NCBI GenBank assembly: GCA_002716385.1
Contig: PBAX01000014.1
Coordinates: 1-64,000 of the forward strand
DNA: 64,000 nt
Reading direction: 5' to 3'
Source: Phycisphaerae bacterium
Lineage (GTDB): Bacteria > Planctomycetota > Phycisphaerae > Phycisphaerales > SM1A02
Below, piece by piece: positions 18,082-27,651 of the stretch. The first letter of the stretch is position 1; each line of letters opens with the position of its first letter. Below the pieces are notes generated by a model, which was given only the letters and a program-made list of their open reading frames with translations, was not told the DNA's origin and ran no database searches. Both the position numbers and the translations under genes were made by a program.

Positions 18082-20542
18082 CCCAAACAGCCTCTTCCCC
18101 GAAGACTCTCAAACCGTAGTAGTAGTAGTAGTAATAGTAGTAGCCGTAGGAGTATGGTGAATGGCCATCGGAGTCTTCCGAGCAATCGTCGCCGTACGCA
18201 TCCAGAAGCATCAGGATGTCATTGACTGCGACCAGTCCGTCATCGTCAAGATCTCCCGCAGGATCGGATGTCTCCCATACGGAGATCACATAGAGAACGT
18301 CGTTGACATCGACCACATTGTCGCCCGTGGCATCCGCAGGACAATTCGAACAGCTTCCAATGGTGTTGTAATCGTCGGTGTCGTTTTCGTAGGTTCCATC
18401 CAGCTGCTCTCCATCATTGCAAGCAAGATAGGTCCCACGCATGGTCACCAACGCCCCGGCTTCTATCTCCAGACCACCAACAGCCGTTTCATCCTCGTCA
18501 AGCAGATGATTGCCGACGATCGCATCGAAGGCGAGGTCGAGAATGCTGGAAACGTCACAGTGAAGACCCGCACCTTCCTGGGCGGAATTGAACTGCAGGG
18601 TTGACGTATAGATCTCCCCATAGCTGCCCGGCAAGGCAGATACGCCCCCACCCAGATCGATGGCCGTGTTTCCGATCAGACGGCAACCACTGATGGTGTG
18701 CACGCCAATCGAATTGGACCCCAGGGCGATGCCGCCACCGATTGTTCCACGGTTGTCGGAGATGTCGCACTTGAGAACACCGACGGACGATTCCTCGAGG
18801 TACATACCCGCACCTGTTACAGATTCATTGTTCCGAATGAAGAATCTCCGGATCAGCGGATAACCCGATGTGTTGTCTCCAATCCAGATGCCACCACCCT
18901 CGATTGCTGCCGAATTACCTTCGATGGTGGATAGATACGAGTAGATGTTTGAAGGATTGAATGAATTCGATGACAGGAACGGACTGCCGTTGCCGGTGGA
19001 GTACAGACCGCCACCTCTGAAACCAGCTGTGTTGTCCTGCAGTTTCATCTGATAGATCGACGGGCTTGAGCCAGCGATGCAGAATATGCCGCCACCATTC
19101 TGAACGGCGATGTTGCCTCTGATCTCACAACGAATCATTGCCGGATCACTCTGGCTGCAATAGACGCCGCCACCTTCGACGGCTTGATTCTGGACAATGA
19201 AGCACCTTCTCAGAGATGGGTTGCTGCCATTGATACAGCGAACACCGCCACCTTGTGAGGAGGATCCGCCCGTCAGGATGAGGTTCGAGAGAACCGTCCC
19301 ATTCGTTTCTGAGGATTGGAAGATGAAGACCGGCCCATTCTGCTTGGCATCGATAGTGACCAGTGGATTGCCATTTGAATCAAGACGCCCTTCAATCAGA
19401 ACGGACTTGCCCTGAGTATCCAGCGAATCCTCGAAGTAGGTCCCCGCCTCCACCCCGATCGAGTCGCCATCCTGACAGGCGTCGATCGCGGATTGAATCG
19501 TGGCGAAGTCTCCAGGTACATTCCATGTGGGATTCTCGCAGCCAAGGGTATACCAACCAAGCGAGCTTCCACCGAGGTTCGTCCAGTCACCACGAATCTG
19601 GGCTGGGGAGTTGTAGCAGACGAGGGTATCCGTCAATTCGAGCAGATGACCTGAAGATGGAACAACGTAGATTCCACCACCATCACCGCCATAGACCTGA
19701 TTGAAAGAAATGATGCAATCCAGCATCTGGGTATTGCCGGAGCCTGTGATGCAGACGGCGCCGCCTTGCACCGAATAGAGCCGATTCGAGGTCATCGTAC
19801 AGCCGAGCAATTGCGGACTGCCATCGTCGATCTGGACAACACCTGCGAAGTACGAGGGATTGAAACCCGATGTATCACGAGAACAATTCATGAATGTCGT
19901 GGCTGATACCTGAGGATTCGACCCTCGAATATGCATGGAAGCGTTTCTATAGCAACTCTCAAAGGTACAGCCATGGACTTCTGCAGACCCTGATCCATTC
20001 ACCGATTCGCCATCGAACGAGATTCCGCCGACACCCCAACGGATAGTGCAGTTGCTCACTCGCGGACTCGAGTCGAAACACTGAATCTGGAAGATGTTCT
20101 CCAAACCTTCCCCGTAGAGGGCGTAGTTGTTTTCAATGAAGCAGTCCTCGATTGTCGGATCACTTCCACGGCAATCTATGCCGCTGCCGACGCCATTCGT
20201 TTCACTCCATCCATCTCGAATAGTCAGGTTCGAGATTCGAGTATCGAAGGTTTCACCGGAATTGAATATGAATACGGAAGAACTGTACCCACCTGAAAGC
20301 TCAGCGGCGGGATATCCATCCTCAGTCGTATCCAGACCGATGATCGATATCGCCTTGCCATTGGTATTGAGATTCGAGACCGTGTAGTAGCCGGAGCGGA
20401 TGTAGACGACATCGCCATTCTGCGAGAAATCGATTGCCTGCTGGATGGAGGCGAAGTCATCTGGGACGTAGATATCCGCAGCCTGCGCAGTCGACACACC
20501 GAGAAACGTCAAACAAGCAGCAAAAAGTCCGATTGCACGCAT
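18020..20542 (-). CDS. Secreted right-handed beta-helix protein (duplicated helix module) with dockerin-like repeats, poly-Tyr tract and C-terminal TM/Arg tail
   Basis: Signal peptide; two DUF1565-like modules (DDFASIQQAIDFSQNGD..., GDFATIQSAIDACQDGD...); 'DATGDNVVDVNDVLYVI...DLDDDGLVAVNDILMLLDAYG'; C-terminus 'YYYYYYYYYGLRVFGEEAVWVSPLAMASLLGVFVLVRVRR'. Confidence 0.8.
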   Translation of the reverse strand: MRAIGLFAACLTFLGVSTAQAADIYVPDDFASIQQAIDFSQNGDVVYIRSGYYTVSNLNTNGKAISIIGLDTTEDGYPAAELSGGYSSSVFIFNSGETFDTRISNLTIRDGWSETNGVGSGIDCRGSDPTIEDCFIENNYALYGEGLENIFQIQCFDSSPRVSNCTIRWGVGGISFDGESVNGSGSAEVHGCTFESCYRNASMHIRGSNPQVSATTFMNCSRDTSGFNPSYFAGVVQIDDGSPQLLGCTMTSNRLYSVQGGAVCITGSGNTQMLDCIISFNQVYGGDGGGIYVVPSSGHLLELTDTLVCYNSPAQIRGDWTNLGGSSLGWYTLGCENPTWNVPGDFATIQSAIDACQDGDSIGVEAGTYFEDSLDTQGKSVLIEGRLDSNGNPLVTIDAKQNGPVFIFQSSETNGTVLSNLILTGGSSSQGGGVRCINGSNPSLRRCFIVQNQAVEGGGVYCSQSDPAMIRCEIRGNIAVQNGGGIFCIAGSSPSIYQMKLQDNTAGFRGGGLYSTGNGSPFLSSNSFNPSNIYSYLSTIEGNSAAIEGGGIWIGDNTSGYPLIRRFFIRNNESVTGAGMYLEESSVGVLKCDISDNRGTIGGGIALGSNSIGVHTISGCRLIGNTAIDLGGGVSALPGSYGEIYTSTLQFNSAQEGAGLHCDVSSILDLAFDAIVGNHLLDEDETAVGGLEIEAGALVTMRGTYLACNDGEQLDGTYENDTDDYNTIGSCSNCPADATGDNVVDVNDVLYVISVWETSDPAGDLDDDGLVAVNDILMLLDAYGDDCSEDSDGHSPYSYGYYYYYYYYYGLRVFGEEAVWVSPLAMASLLGVFVLVRVRR
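18116..18145. repeat. (GTA/TAC)n trinucleotide microsatellite encoding the poly-Tyr tract
   Basis: gtagtagtagtagtaatagtagtagccgtag. Confidence 0.8.
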
Positions 20543-20573
20543 GATCTCTCTTTTCCCTAATCGACAGGAACAA

Positions 20574-20591
20574 GGACCATCAACATGGTCC
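20574..20591. repeat. Small perfect hairpin GGACCAT-CAAC-ATGGTCC upstream of the beta-helix gene
   Basis: 7-bp arms, 4-nt loop, about 30 nt upstream of the minus-strand start codon. Confidence 0.4.
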
Positions 20592-20694
20592 GTCTTGTAG
20601 ATTCATCCCTGAAAGTAGATCCGCTGGCGAATGGAAACAAGTGGTTTCTTCGATATTCGAAATCTGCCTTCGATCATCCTCGATCAAAGCGGCC

Positions 20695-21381
20695 TTAAAG
20701 CCCAACCAGTCCCTGAAGACCAGCCAGCCCGAGTGGTTCCTTCGTGTAGAAGGGCTCGGCGGCAGCGGTCCCGATACGGCTTCCGAAGTAGGTCACACTC
20801 GACATCATCACATCGATGATGCGACGATTCTTCTCGGGAACGACGAACTGACTTTCATAGGCCAGCATCGCTCTTCGCTTGTGATCCTCGAAACCGGTGA
20901 TGTCGATGAGGAAATTCGGATCGGGAACGCGACGCAGATGCGTGCAGTAGTAGTAGAAGAGCCAGCGTGGATGGACCGGATCGCCAGGCAGATCGGTCTT
21001 GGTCAACTTGGCGTCGAATCTCGCGTCCTCGACGATCCTGGTGGCTGCTACATGGTCCGGGTGCGCATCGATCGGATGAGGCGCGAAGAGAATCTCGGAT
21101 TGATGCTCGCGAATGATCCCAGCCACCACATGTCTCGATGCGAGATCGTGAACGACTTCCCGATTCTTCAGACCCGCCTGGATTCTTCTGACACCGAGAA
21201 TCTCCGCCGCCGCGGCCGCTTCACTCGCACGTGTCTCGGGATCACCATGAGGCGTGGGCTCGCCGTCGGTCAGATCCACGACGAGCACATCGTGACCCTG
21301 TGCCGCAAGCGAGGCGATGGTGCCACCCATGCCCAGTTCCTGATCATCCGGGTGAGGTCCAATTACGCAGATTCTTGCCAT
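20695..21381 (-). CDS. PIG-L/LmbE-family deacetylase, BshB1-like
   Basis: 'ICVIGPHPDDQELGMGGTIASLAAQGHDVLVVDLTDGEPTPHG', 'APHPIDAHPDHVAATRIVEDARF', 'YESQF'. Start set at MARIC (21381). Confidence 0.85.
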   Translation of the reverse strand: MARICVIGPHPDDQELGMGGTIASLAAQGHDVLVVDLTDGEPTPHGDPETRASEAAAAAEILGVRRIQAGLKNREVVHDLASRHVVAGIIREHQSEILFAPHPIDAHPDHVAATRIVEDARFDAKLTKTDLPGDPVHPRWLFYYYCTHLRRVPDPNFLIDITGFEDHKRRAMLAYESQFVVPEKNRRIIDVMMSSVTYFGSRIGTAAAEPFYTKEPLGLAGLQGLVGL

Positions 21382-21416
21382 TCGCGCATGATAGACGGCA
21401 GGAGCCGCCCATGCGA

Positions 21417-23489
21417 TCACTGCATCATTCGCATGCCGTCAACACCGATTCCAGTCGCCTCTTCACGCATGCCTGGAACCGCCAGCGGTCGGGCCGGGAC
21501 AAGACCCATTCGTCGGTTCAAGCGAAGCATCTCCCGTCCAAGCCACTCCTGCAAAGCTTCCGCCTCCTCGAATCGCTCCTGTTCCCGCAGGAACTGGATC
21601 TCAAGCAACGCATGCGTGACGGCCGCCAATCGTGAACGCTCCTCGATCAGAAGACCATCGTGTGACGGAACACTCACAAGCTGCCCGATGGTCATCAAGG
21701 CCGGATTGTCTGCTTCATCATCTGGCATGTGCACGGAAACGGCACCGACCAGTCTCAAGCCTGAGAATGGATGTTCCAGTTCGATCGCGAGTTCGTTCAT
21801 GGTCGAGCGGTCACCGGAGGCGATCGCGTCCGAGTAGCGATCGACGAGATCCTCGAAGACCTCTCGTCGTTCGATCATGTGATCGACTGGAAGCTCCCAT
21901 GCCGACCAGGCATCGATTCTGCGAAGGGAGTCCCGGTCGATTGACTCGATCAGACGAAGATGGTCGAGGAGACGGCGATAGTTGTACAGAGCCGCGCCGC
22001 CTTCACCAGCGGATCGGCCACTCGACCAGTCGTCTATCCAGAGAGACCACGCCTCACCTATCCGATCGGCATGGCGACCACCGGCCGAATGCCGACCTCT
22101 GAGATGGTCATCGGCCTGATCGAGCAGGATGAACATCTCCAGCTGCCGTTCGAATTCACGCAACGCCCGTCGGGCGTCCTCACGAGTCGTCTGTTCGACC
22201 ATCGCCGAGATCAGGCGCCGCAGACCGGCAATCAGACGCTTGGTTCCTGCAGGATCGAAATCGTCAAGACGATTACTCCATGACTCCAGATCATGCAGCC
22301 AGGTCAGCGCCTCGAGCATGTTGCGGGGCTCTCCCAGAACCACCACCAGACCCGGATCCGTCCACGGAGAATCGGACTGCGCGATCTCGGCGAAGGAATC
22401 GAACACCCTGCGCTCCGCCAGCTTGCATTGCTTCGAGATCCGAGCGTGGATCCTGGCATCCTCACCATCGAGTCCCTTGGATTCCCTCGCCCGGATCATC
22501 GCGACCGTCCGAACCGTTCCGGCCAGTGCGATGGTCGGTTCCGCAGGTGGAAAACGCTCCGGCCACGGCTCCATCAACTCCAGAATCGACTCGCTGTTTC
22601 GACTGGCCACGGATCGCCCGCCAGGCGATTCGGACAACTCCCTGAAGGCGGCCACCAACTCACGCATCGCGTCGATTCTGCGGACGATCTCCATCTCTGG
22701 AAGCCTGTCGATACGAGCTTTCGCGAGCTCCTTCTGCAAGGTGGAAAGGACACGCCGTCTGACACCACCATGTATCCAGGCATGGATGAACATCCCGTCA
22801 ACAAGCGACACCGCAGATGGACGCAACAGGGCATCGTCCGACAGTAACCGTATCTCGGATCGAAGCGACTCCTCCATCTCGAGATCATCCAGGGATACTG
22901 ATGCTGCCACCGGAGTATCCGATGAAGTCGGTCTGAGATCATCGTTTGACACCCACCATCCATCAGGCAAATCGACACCGGTGGCTTCCCGACATGCCTG
23001 CGCCAATGGTGTCAGCATCGAGACGAGCACCTCTTCGGGATGTTCCACCGGTGAATTCGGCAGTCTTGCAAGACCCGCGCGAACTGTGCGAGTGAAACCG
23101 ATGAGTTTCGATCTAATCTCGGCAGCCTTGGACTCCGGCAGCTCGCCTTCGGCGAAAGGCTCGAAGAGATCCCCCATGTCGGGCAATCCCTCCAGAAGTG
23201 TCATGGCAGCAAGCAGAAGCCGTGAACCAGTGGGCCCCTCTATCCTGCGGGCACGCTTGAAGAGCGTCTCCGTCAACACCAGATACTGCTCCAACGCCGC
23301 ATCGAGCACTCGCTTGTCGGGATTCCGATCCTTCGATGAGCGACTGGCCCGGCGAAGTTCTCTTCTCTGCGACGAGACATCGCCAGAAATCGATTCGACG
23401 AATGACGGCGACGCGACTTCGGGCCTGTCCGAGTATGCCGAGCCGGTCAGGATCAAAAACAGGATGATGGTCGAGATCAATCGAGTCAT
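21417..23489 (-). CDS. Hypothetical secreted protein (~690 aa)
   Basis: Signal peptide MTRLISTIILFLILTGSAYS; Arg/Leu-rich helical body; no family recognised. Confidence 0.6.
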   Translation of the reverse strand: MTRLISTIILFLILTGSAYSDRPEVASPSFVESISGDVSSQRRELRRASRSSKDRNPDKRVLDAALEQYLVLTETLFKRARRIEGPTGSRLLLAAMTLLEGLPDMGDLFEPFAEGELPESKAAEIRSKLIGFTRTVRAGLARLPNSPVEHPEEVLVSMLTPLAQACREATGVDLPDGWWVSNDDLRPTSSDTPVAASVSLDDLEMEESLRSEIRLLSDDALLRPSAVSLVDGMFIHAWIHGGVRRRVLSTLQKELAKARIDRLPEMEIVRRIDAMRELVAAFRELSESPGGRSVASRNSESILELMEPWPERFPPAEPTIALAGTVRTVAMIRARESKGLDGEDARIHARISKQCKLAERRVFDSFAEIAQSDSPWTDPGLVVVLGEPRNMLEALTWLHDLESWSNRLDDFDPAGTKRLIAGLRRLISAMVEQTTREDARRALREFERQLEMFILLDQADDHLRGRHSAGGRHADRIGEAWSLWIDDWSSGRSAGEGGAALYNYRRLLDHLRLIESIDRDSLRRIDAWSAWELPVDHMIERREVFEDLVDRYSDAIASGDRSTMNELAIELEHPFSGLRLVGAVSVHMPDDEADNPALMTIGQLVSVPSHDGLLIEERSRLAAVTHALLEIQFLREQERFEEAEALQEWLGREMLRLNRRMGLVPARPLAVPGMREEATGIGVDGMRMMQ

Positions 23490-23543
23490 GCGAATGTCAC
23501 CTGGGTTGTCGTCCGACACGAAGCATACGATAACTCGAAGCGA

Positions 23544-24395
23544 TCACTCCGATGGACCGTTTTCCGATTGATCGGCGATGGCCGCGTCGGCCGTCGCCTG
23601 CTTCTGTCGAGCACGTCCTGATCCGGGCTCGCCATACTCGATCCACATCAGACACAGGCCTTCCGGAGGCATGGTCCGACCGGTTCTCTGACGATCACCG
23701 CTGGCGATCATGTCGGGGATGTCCTCCGGCTTGTAGCGGGCTTCGCCGACACCCACGAGTGTTCCGGCAACGATGCGCACCATGTTCCAGAGGAAGCCGT
23801 TCCCACTGACGTGGATCGCGAGACGATCATCATCTTCGGCCTCGACCGTGCAGTCGAATATCGTCCTCACCGTGCTTTCCCGCGTCTGACGTACACGTGT
23901 GAAGGCCGCGAAGTCGTGTTCACCGACAAGATGGGCGGCCGCCTCCTTCATTGCTTCGAGATCCAGATGATTGGGAGACCATGCCGTCACATGACGATCG
24001 AACAGCGGTCTCAGATCGGCCGTGTTTCTCGCATGCGCAATTCGATAGCGATATCCCTTTGAAACCGCATCGCCGATCGGATTGAAGGCCGGATCCGTTT
24101 CCCAGGCCGACTTCACCTGGACGTCATCCGGCAATCTCGAGGTTATCGCGGCCGGCAGTATCTCGGGATTGAATTCCCTTGGTGACAGGAAGGAGGCCAC
24201 CTGTCCTTCGGCATGCACACCGGAATCCGTGCGGGAGGCGCCCAGCACATGCACCGGTTCACGCACCACTTCCTGGACCGCGGCCTCGACGACCTCCTGA
24301 ACGGTCCGCAACGGATCGGAGTCAGGCGGATGCTGTTTCTGCCATCCGTGAAAACCGGTTCCGTCGTAGGCGATGGTCATTGCATAACGGCGCAT
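23544..24395 (-). CDS. truA: tRNA pseudouridine(38-40) synthase TruA
   Basis: 'IAYDGTGFHGWQKQ', 'GASRTDSGVHAEGQVASF', 'YRYRIAHA', 'GNGFLWNMVRIVAGTLVGVG'. Confidence 0.95.
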   Translation of the reverse strand: MRRYAMTIAYDGTGFHGWQKQHPPDSDPLRTVQEVVEAAVQEVVREPVHVLGASRTDSGVHAEGQVASFLSPREFNPEILPAAITSRLPDDVQVKSAWETDPAFNPIGDAVSKGYRYRIAHARNTADLRPLFDRHVTAWSPNHLDLEAMKEAAAHLVGEHDFAAFTRVRQTRESTVRTIFDCTVEAEDDDRLAIHVSGNGFLWNMVRIVAGTLVGVGEARYKPEDIPDMIASGDRQRTGRTMPPEGLCLMWIEYGEPGSGRARQKQATADAAIADQSENGPSE

Positions 24396-24431
24396 GATGA
24401 GCAGGCTCGATCACCCATTGGGCTCGGTCGG

Positions 24432-25565
24432 TCAATGCCCGAAGAGATTTCCGGTCGCGAACATGCCCTGGTTCTCGAAGAACTCAAGCGCATCGTCGAC
24501 GGTCGGGAAAATCTTCGTGGCGGTCTCGGTAATGAACGGTGACGGCGGCTTGGCCGGCTTCCACACCACATAGACTTCCTTGGTGTGCTCCCAGGCGTGC
24601 TGGAGTTCACGCTCGACGCCGCTGGAGAGCGCCGGAATTCCGCCTTCAAGCTCGGGAATCAGGGAAACGATCATGTCGCTCTGATCGATGAGCTTGAAAT
24701 CACGCATGTAGATCTGTCCGTCGACATCACCCGCGATGTCGAGCACCTCCTTGACCGGGAATCGGATGGGATCCTGTCCACGACCACCGCCAAAGGCATG
24801 TGGTGTGACATCGACCCATTCCTCCCCGGCCTTCTCGGCGGCGATCGCTCGGTCAAGCAGCAGTTTCTCGTCTACGTCGGCGGGATCGAATGCGATGAAG
24901 TGTTCGGCGATGGCCGCCCGGAACGCCTCGATCTCGGCAAGCACATCCGGCATGTCGACGACATGGCTCATCGGGAAGCTCGGGTAGACCTTTCGCATCT
25001 CGGGACGGGTGATCAGACGCAGGCAGGTCTCGAGCGTCTCCTCGTGACGACCTCGGCTCAGGATGTAGAAGTTGTCGTGGCATCCCATCGCATTCGCCAG
25101 CAGCTCCGTCACGATGATCTCCTCTTCACGCCAGACCATGCAGTCCTTGAGTGTCGCGTCGATCTCGTGTTCGTTGTGAAGGCGATGATGGGCCATCTCG
25201 ACGTTGTCGAGAAGGCAGATGAACATGTTCGGCTTCAGAAGCGACATCTGATCGAAATCGAACGCGCTGAAGAGGCCGTGGCGCCAACGGAAGGTCGCAT
25301 GCGTGTTGACGATTACATCGGGATGGTCCGATGCCGGAGTCGTCTGGGCGATGATGTCCTTGAAGGCGGCTCGTCGCAACGAAGCCAGTCGGCTCAATGG
25401 AAGATCCAGAATGCGACCCGATCTGACGTCAGGCGCCTCCTGGTACATCATCGATCCGACGTGAAAGCACTCCAGACGCTGCCCGCGGCTGCCCGCCAGT
25501 GAGGCGACCGACTCCAGGTAGGGTTTCTTGTCCAAACCGATCTGTCCAGTCACCACTGCACGCAT
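24432..25565 (-). CDS. Unusual protein: N-terminal degenerate P-loop/adenylate-kinase-like region and C-terminal nucleoside 2-deoxyribosyltransferase-like region
   Basis: N-term 'MRAVVTGQIGLDKKPYLESVASLA'; C-term 'YMRDFKLIDQSDMIVSLIPELEGGIPALSSGVERELQHAWEHTKEVYVVWKPAKPPSPF'. Confidence 0.5.
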   Translation of the reverse strand: MRAVVTGQIGLDKKPYLESVASLAGSRGQRLECFHVGSMMYQEAPDVRSGRILDLPLSRLASLRRAAFKDIIAQTTPASDHPDVIVNTHATFRWRHGLFSAFDFDQMSLLKPNMFICLLDNVEMAHHRLHNEHEIDATLKDCMVWREEEIIVTELLANAMGCHDNFYILSRGRHEETLETCLRLITRPEMRKVYPSFPMSHVVDMPDVLAEIEAFRAAIAEHFIAFDPADVDEKLLLDRAIAAEKAGEEWVDVTPHAFGGGRGQDPIRFPVKEVLDIAGDVDGQIYMRDFKLIDQSDMIVSLIPELEGGIPALSSGVERELQHAWEHTKEVYVVWKPAKPPSPFITETATKIFPTVDDALEFFENQGMFATGNLFGH

Positions 25566-25624
25566 GGGAATCCTCTCGAATCAGCTGGCACCTTCGCCAG
25601 AGCCTCAGGATACCGCATGCTGAC

Positions 25625-26497
25625 TCAGGAGTCGCTCTTGGAAATGCTTCTGTGCGCAGTTGGGCCCATAACCTCGCGCAACCATGCGGCAGGAGCCCTT
25701 GGAGCCTTGATCTTGAGCTTTTTTCTTCGCCACCAGAACCAGAACATCACAAGAATGATCGCCAGGATGATCGAGAAGAAGATCGTCTCCTGAACATGCT
25801 TCTGCTTGGCGGTCATCGAGACGCCCTTGCTGATCAGCCAACCGAATCCCAACTGCATTCCGACGACCGGCAAGGCCGAGAGCGATTCCGCGATCATGAA
25901 CTTCCAGATCTTCATCCTCGCCAGACCGGCGGCGGTGAAGACAGGCGTTCGGGAGAAGGGGATGAATCGACTCAGCACGACGACCCAGGTGCCCCATCGA
26001 TCGAACTTGTACTTGATCTCGAGAATGCGACGTGGATGGAACATCCGCCTGAAGAATCGGAATCGCATGATCGTGCCCGAGAACTGCCGCACGACCAGCA
26101 TCCAGAGCGTGTCCGCGAACACGACTCCGAAATAGGCCGCCGCGATCGTCCACCAGAAGGGCATCAGCTCCCGCTCCATGAGAAAGCCAGCAGGAATGAT
26201 GAAGGCATCCTCGCCCAACGCCATGCCGACTCCCGATGCCATCAGCAGGCCGAAGAGCAGCCACGGACCGTAGTTGGTCAGAGCGGATTCAACCCAACTG
26301 TCCTCGGACTCAAGTTTGGGCGAGTCCTTCGGAAGTACGGAGGCCGCCTCACTCGATGCCTGATCCGCCGGCGTCTCCGCAAGGGCCAGTCGTGGAATAG
26401 CCATGCCGATGATGACGAACCCGACGGCGAGCAGGCATGAAATGGTCGACCACCTGCCGGGCCGCTGGAGACATGTCATGCGAAGCATGGTAACCAT
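25625..26497 (-). CDS. DedA/SNARE-associated (VTT) family membrane protein
   Basis: 'DAFIIPAGFLMERELMPFWWTIAAAYFGVVFADTLWMLVVRQF', 'VVVLSRFIPFSRTPVFTAAGLARM'. Start chosen near MVTMLRMTCLQ; the track ORF extends to 26950. Confidence 0.78.
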   Translation of the reverse strand: MVTMLRMTCLQRPGRWSTISCLLAVGFVIIGMAIPRLALAETPADQASSEAASVLPKDSPKLESEDSWVESALTNYGPWLLFGLLMASGVGMALGEDAFIIPAGFLMERELMPFWWTIAAAYFGVVFADTLWMLVVRQFSGTIMRFRFFRRMFHPRRILEIKYKFDRWGTWVVVLSRFIPFSRTPVFTAAGLARMKIWKFMIAESLSALPVVGMQLGFGWLISKGVSMTAKQKHVQETIFFSIILAIILVMFWFWWRRKKLKIKAPRAPAAWLREVMGPTAHRSISKSDS

Positions 26498-26540
26498 TGG
26501 CCGATACTCATGTTTCGCATTCTGATCTGATAGCCTTTTC

Positions 26541-27650
26541 ATGACCATGAAAGTTCTTTGCGCCCCCGACAGCTTCAAGGATTCCATTTCAGCAGCTGAT
26601 GCTTCAGCCGCCATGGTTCGAGGAGCACGAGGACTCGTCGAATCCGCGATTTCGTGTCCGATTGCCGATGGTGGAGAAGGGACATTGGAGGTGCTGATCG
26701 GCAGCTGTGGCGGAAGATTCGCCAGCTTCGGCACATTGGATCCTCTCGGAAGACCGCATGAAGCCAGAATAGGTTTTCTCGATGAACGGAAAATCGCGAT
26801 CGTCGAGATGGCCGAAGCCAGCGGACTCGAACGGCTCAAGACGACGGAACGTAATCCATTCCGGACATCCTCGTATGGAACCGGACAACTGATGGCCATT
26901 GCGGCAAGAGAGGCCGAACATATCATTCTCGCCGCAGGTGGAACAGCCACGATGGATGGCGGCTGTGGAATTCTTCAGGCATTCGGCAGCCGACTGCTGA
27001 ACTCAATCGGGGAACCGATCGAGGATCCGATCACGAATGGGACACTAACGAGAATAAGCAGCATCGAGATCCCGAATCACATGCCTCGAATCGAAGTGGC
27101 CGTCGATGTCCAGGCGACGCTGCTTGGCGAACAGGGCGCGGCATATCTGTTTGGAAATCAGAAGGGTGCTCGTCCCGAGGATATCGAGGTGCTTGATGCG
27201 AATCTCATGCATATCGCGGATGTGATGGATCCCGACGGCAGGCATCGACTCGTCGCAGGAGGTGGCGCTGCTGGCGGCGCAGCCTTCGGACTTCATGCCA
27301 TGACGGACGCTCGCATCACCAGTGGTGCGACAACCGTTCTCGAGATGATCGATTTCCATGCCAGACTCGAGGGGATCGATCTGCTGATGGTGGGCGAAGG
27401 CCGACTTGATCGGCAATCAACGCTCGGGAAGGCGCCGTTCATCGCTGCAAAGCAAGCACATGGGATGGGCATCGAGACCATTGCCGTCTGCGGTTGCACA
27501 GGCGATGGATGGGAGACGGCCCTCACCGAAAACGGCGGTCCGATCGACCGGATCGTCTCGCTCTCCCGGCAGCATGGGGAAGAACGAAGTCTTCAGGAGA
27601 CCTCGTCGTGTCTCGAAGAGACCGTTCGAGCGATACTTTCCGCCCGCTGA
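26541..27650 (+). CDS. garK: Glycerate kinase (GarK/GlxK family)
   Basis: 'MKVLCAPDSFKDSISAADASAAMVRG', 'PIADGGEGTLEVL', 'GGTATMDGGCGILQAFG', 'GGGAAGGAAFG', 'VGEGRLDRQSTLGKAP'. Confidence 0.92.
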   Translation: MTMKVLCAPDSFKDSISAADASAAMVRGARGLVESAISCPIADGGEGTLEVLIGSCGGRFASFGTLDPLGRPHEARIGFLDERKIAIVEMAEASGLERLKTTERNPFRTSSYGTGQLMAIAAREAEHIILAAGGTATMDGGCGILQAFGSRLLNSIGEPIEDPITNGTLTRISSIEIPNHMPRIEVAVDVQATLLGEQGAAYLFGNQKGARPEDIEVLDANLMHIADVMDPDGRHRLVAGGGAAGGAAFGLHAMTDARITSGATTVLEMIDFHARLEGIDLLMVGEGRLDRQSTLGKAPFIAAKQAHGMGIETIAVCGCTGDGWETALTENGGPIDRIVSLSRQHGEERSLQETSSCLEETVRAILSAR

Positions 27651-27651
27651 C

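Noticed and set aside
20641-23571. Plus-strand ORFs of 398 aa and 480 aa
   Set aside because: Antisense to the BshB-like gene and the ~690-aa secreted protein; low-complexity Ser/Arg-rich translations without motifs.
24585-25502. 305-aa plus-strand ORF
   Set aside because: Antisense to the P-loop/NDT-like gene, which has the better supported product.
24432-25565. Stand-alone anti-phage defense system
   Set aside because: NDT/TIR-like similarity is suggestive, but neighbours are truA and a DedA protein; no effector, nuclease or mobile-element context.
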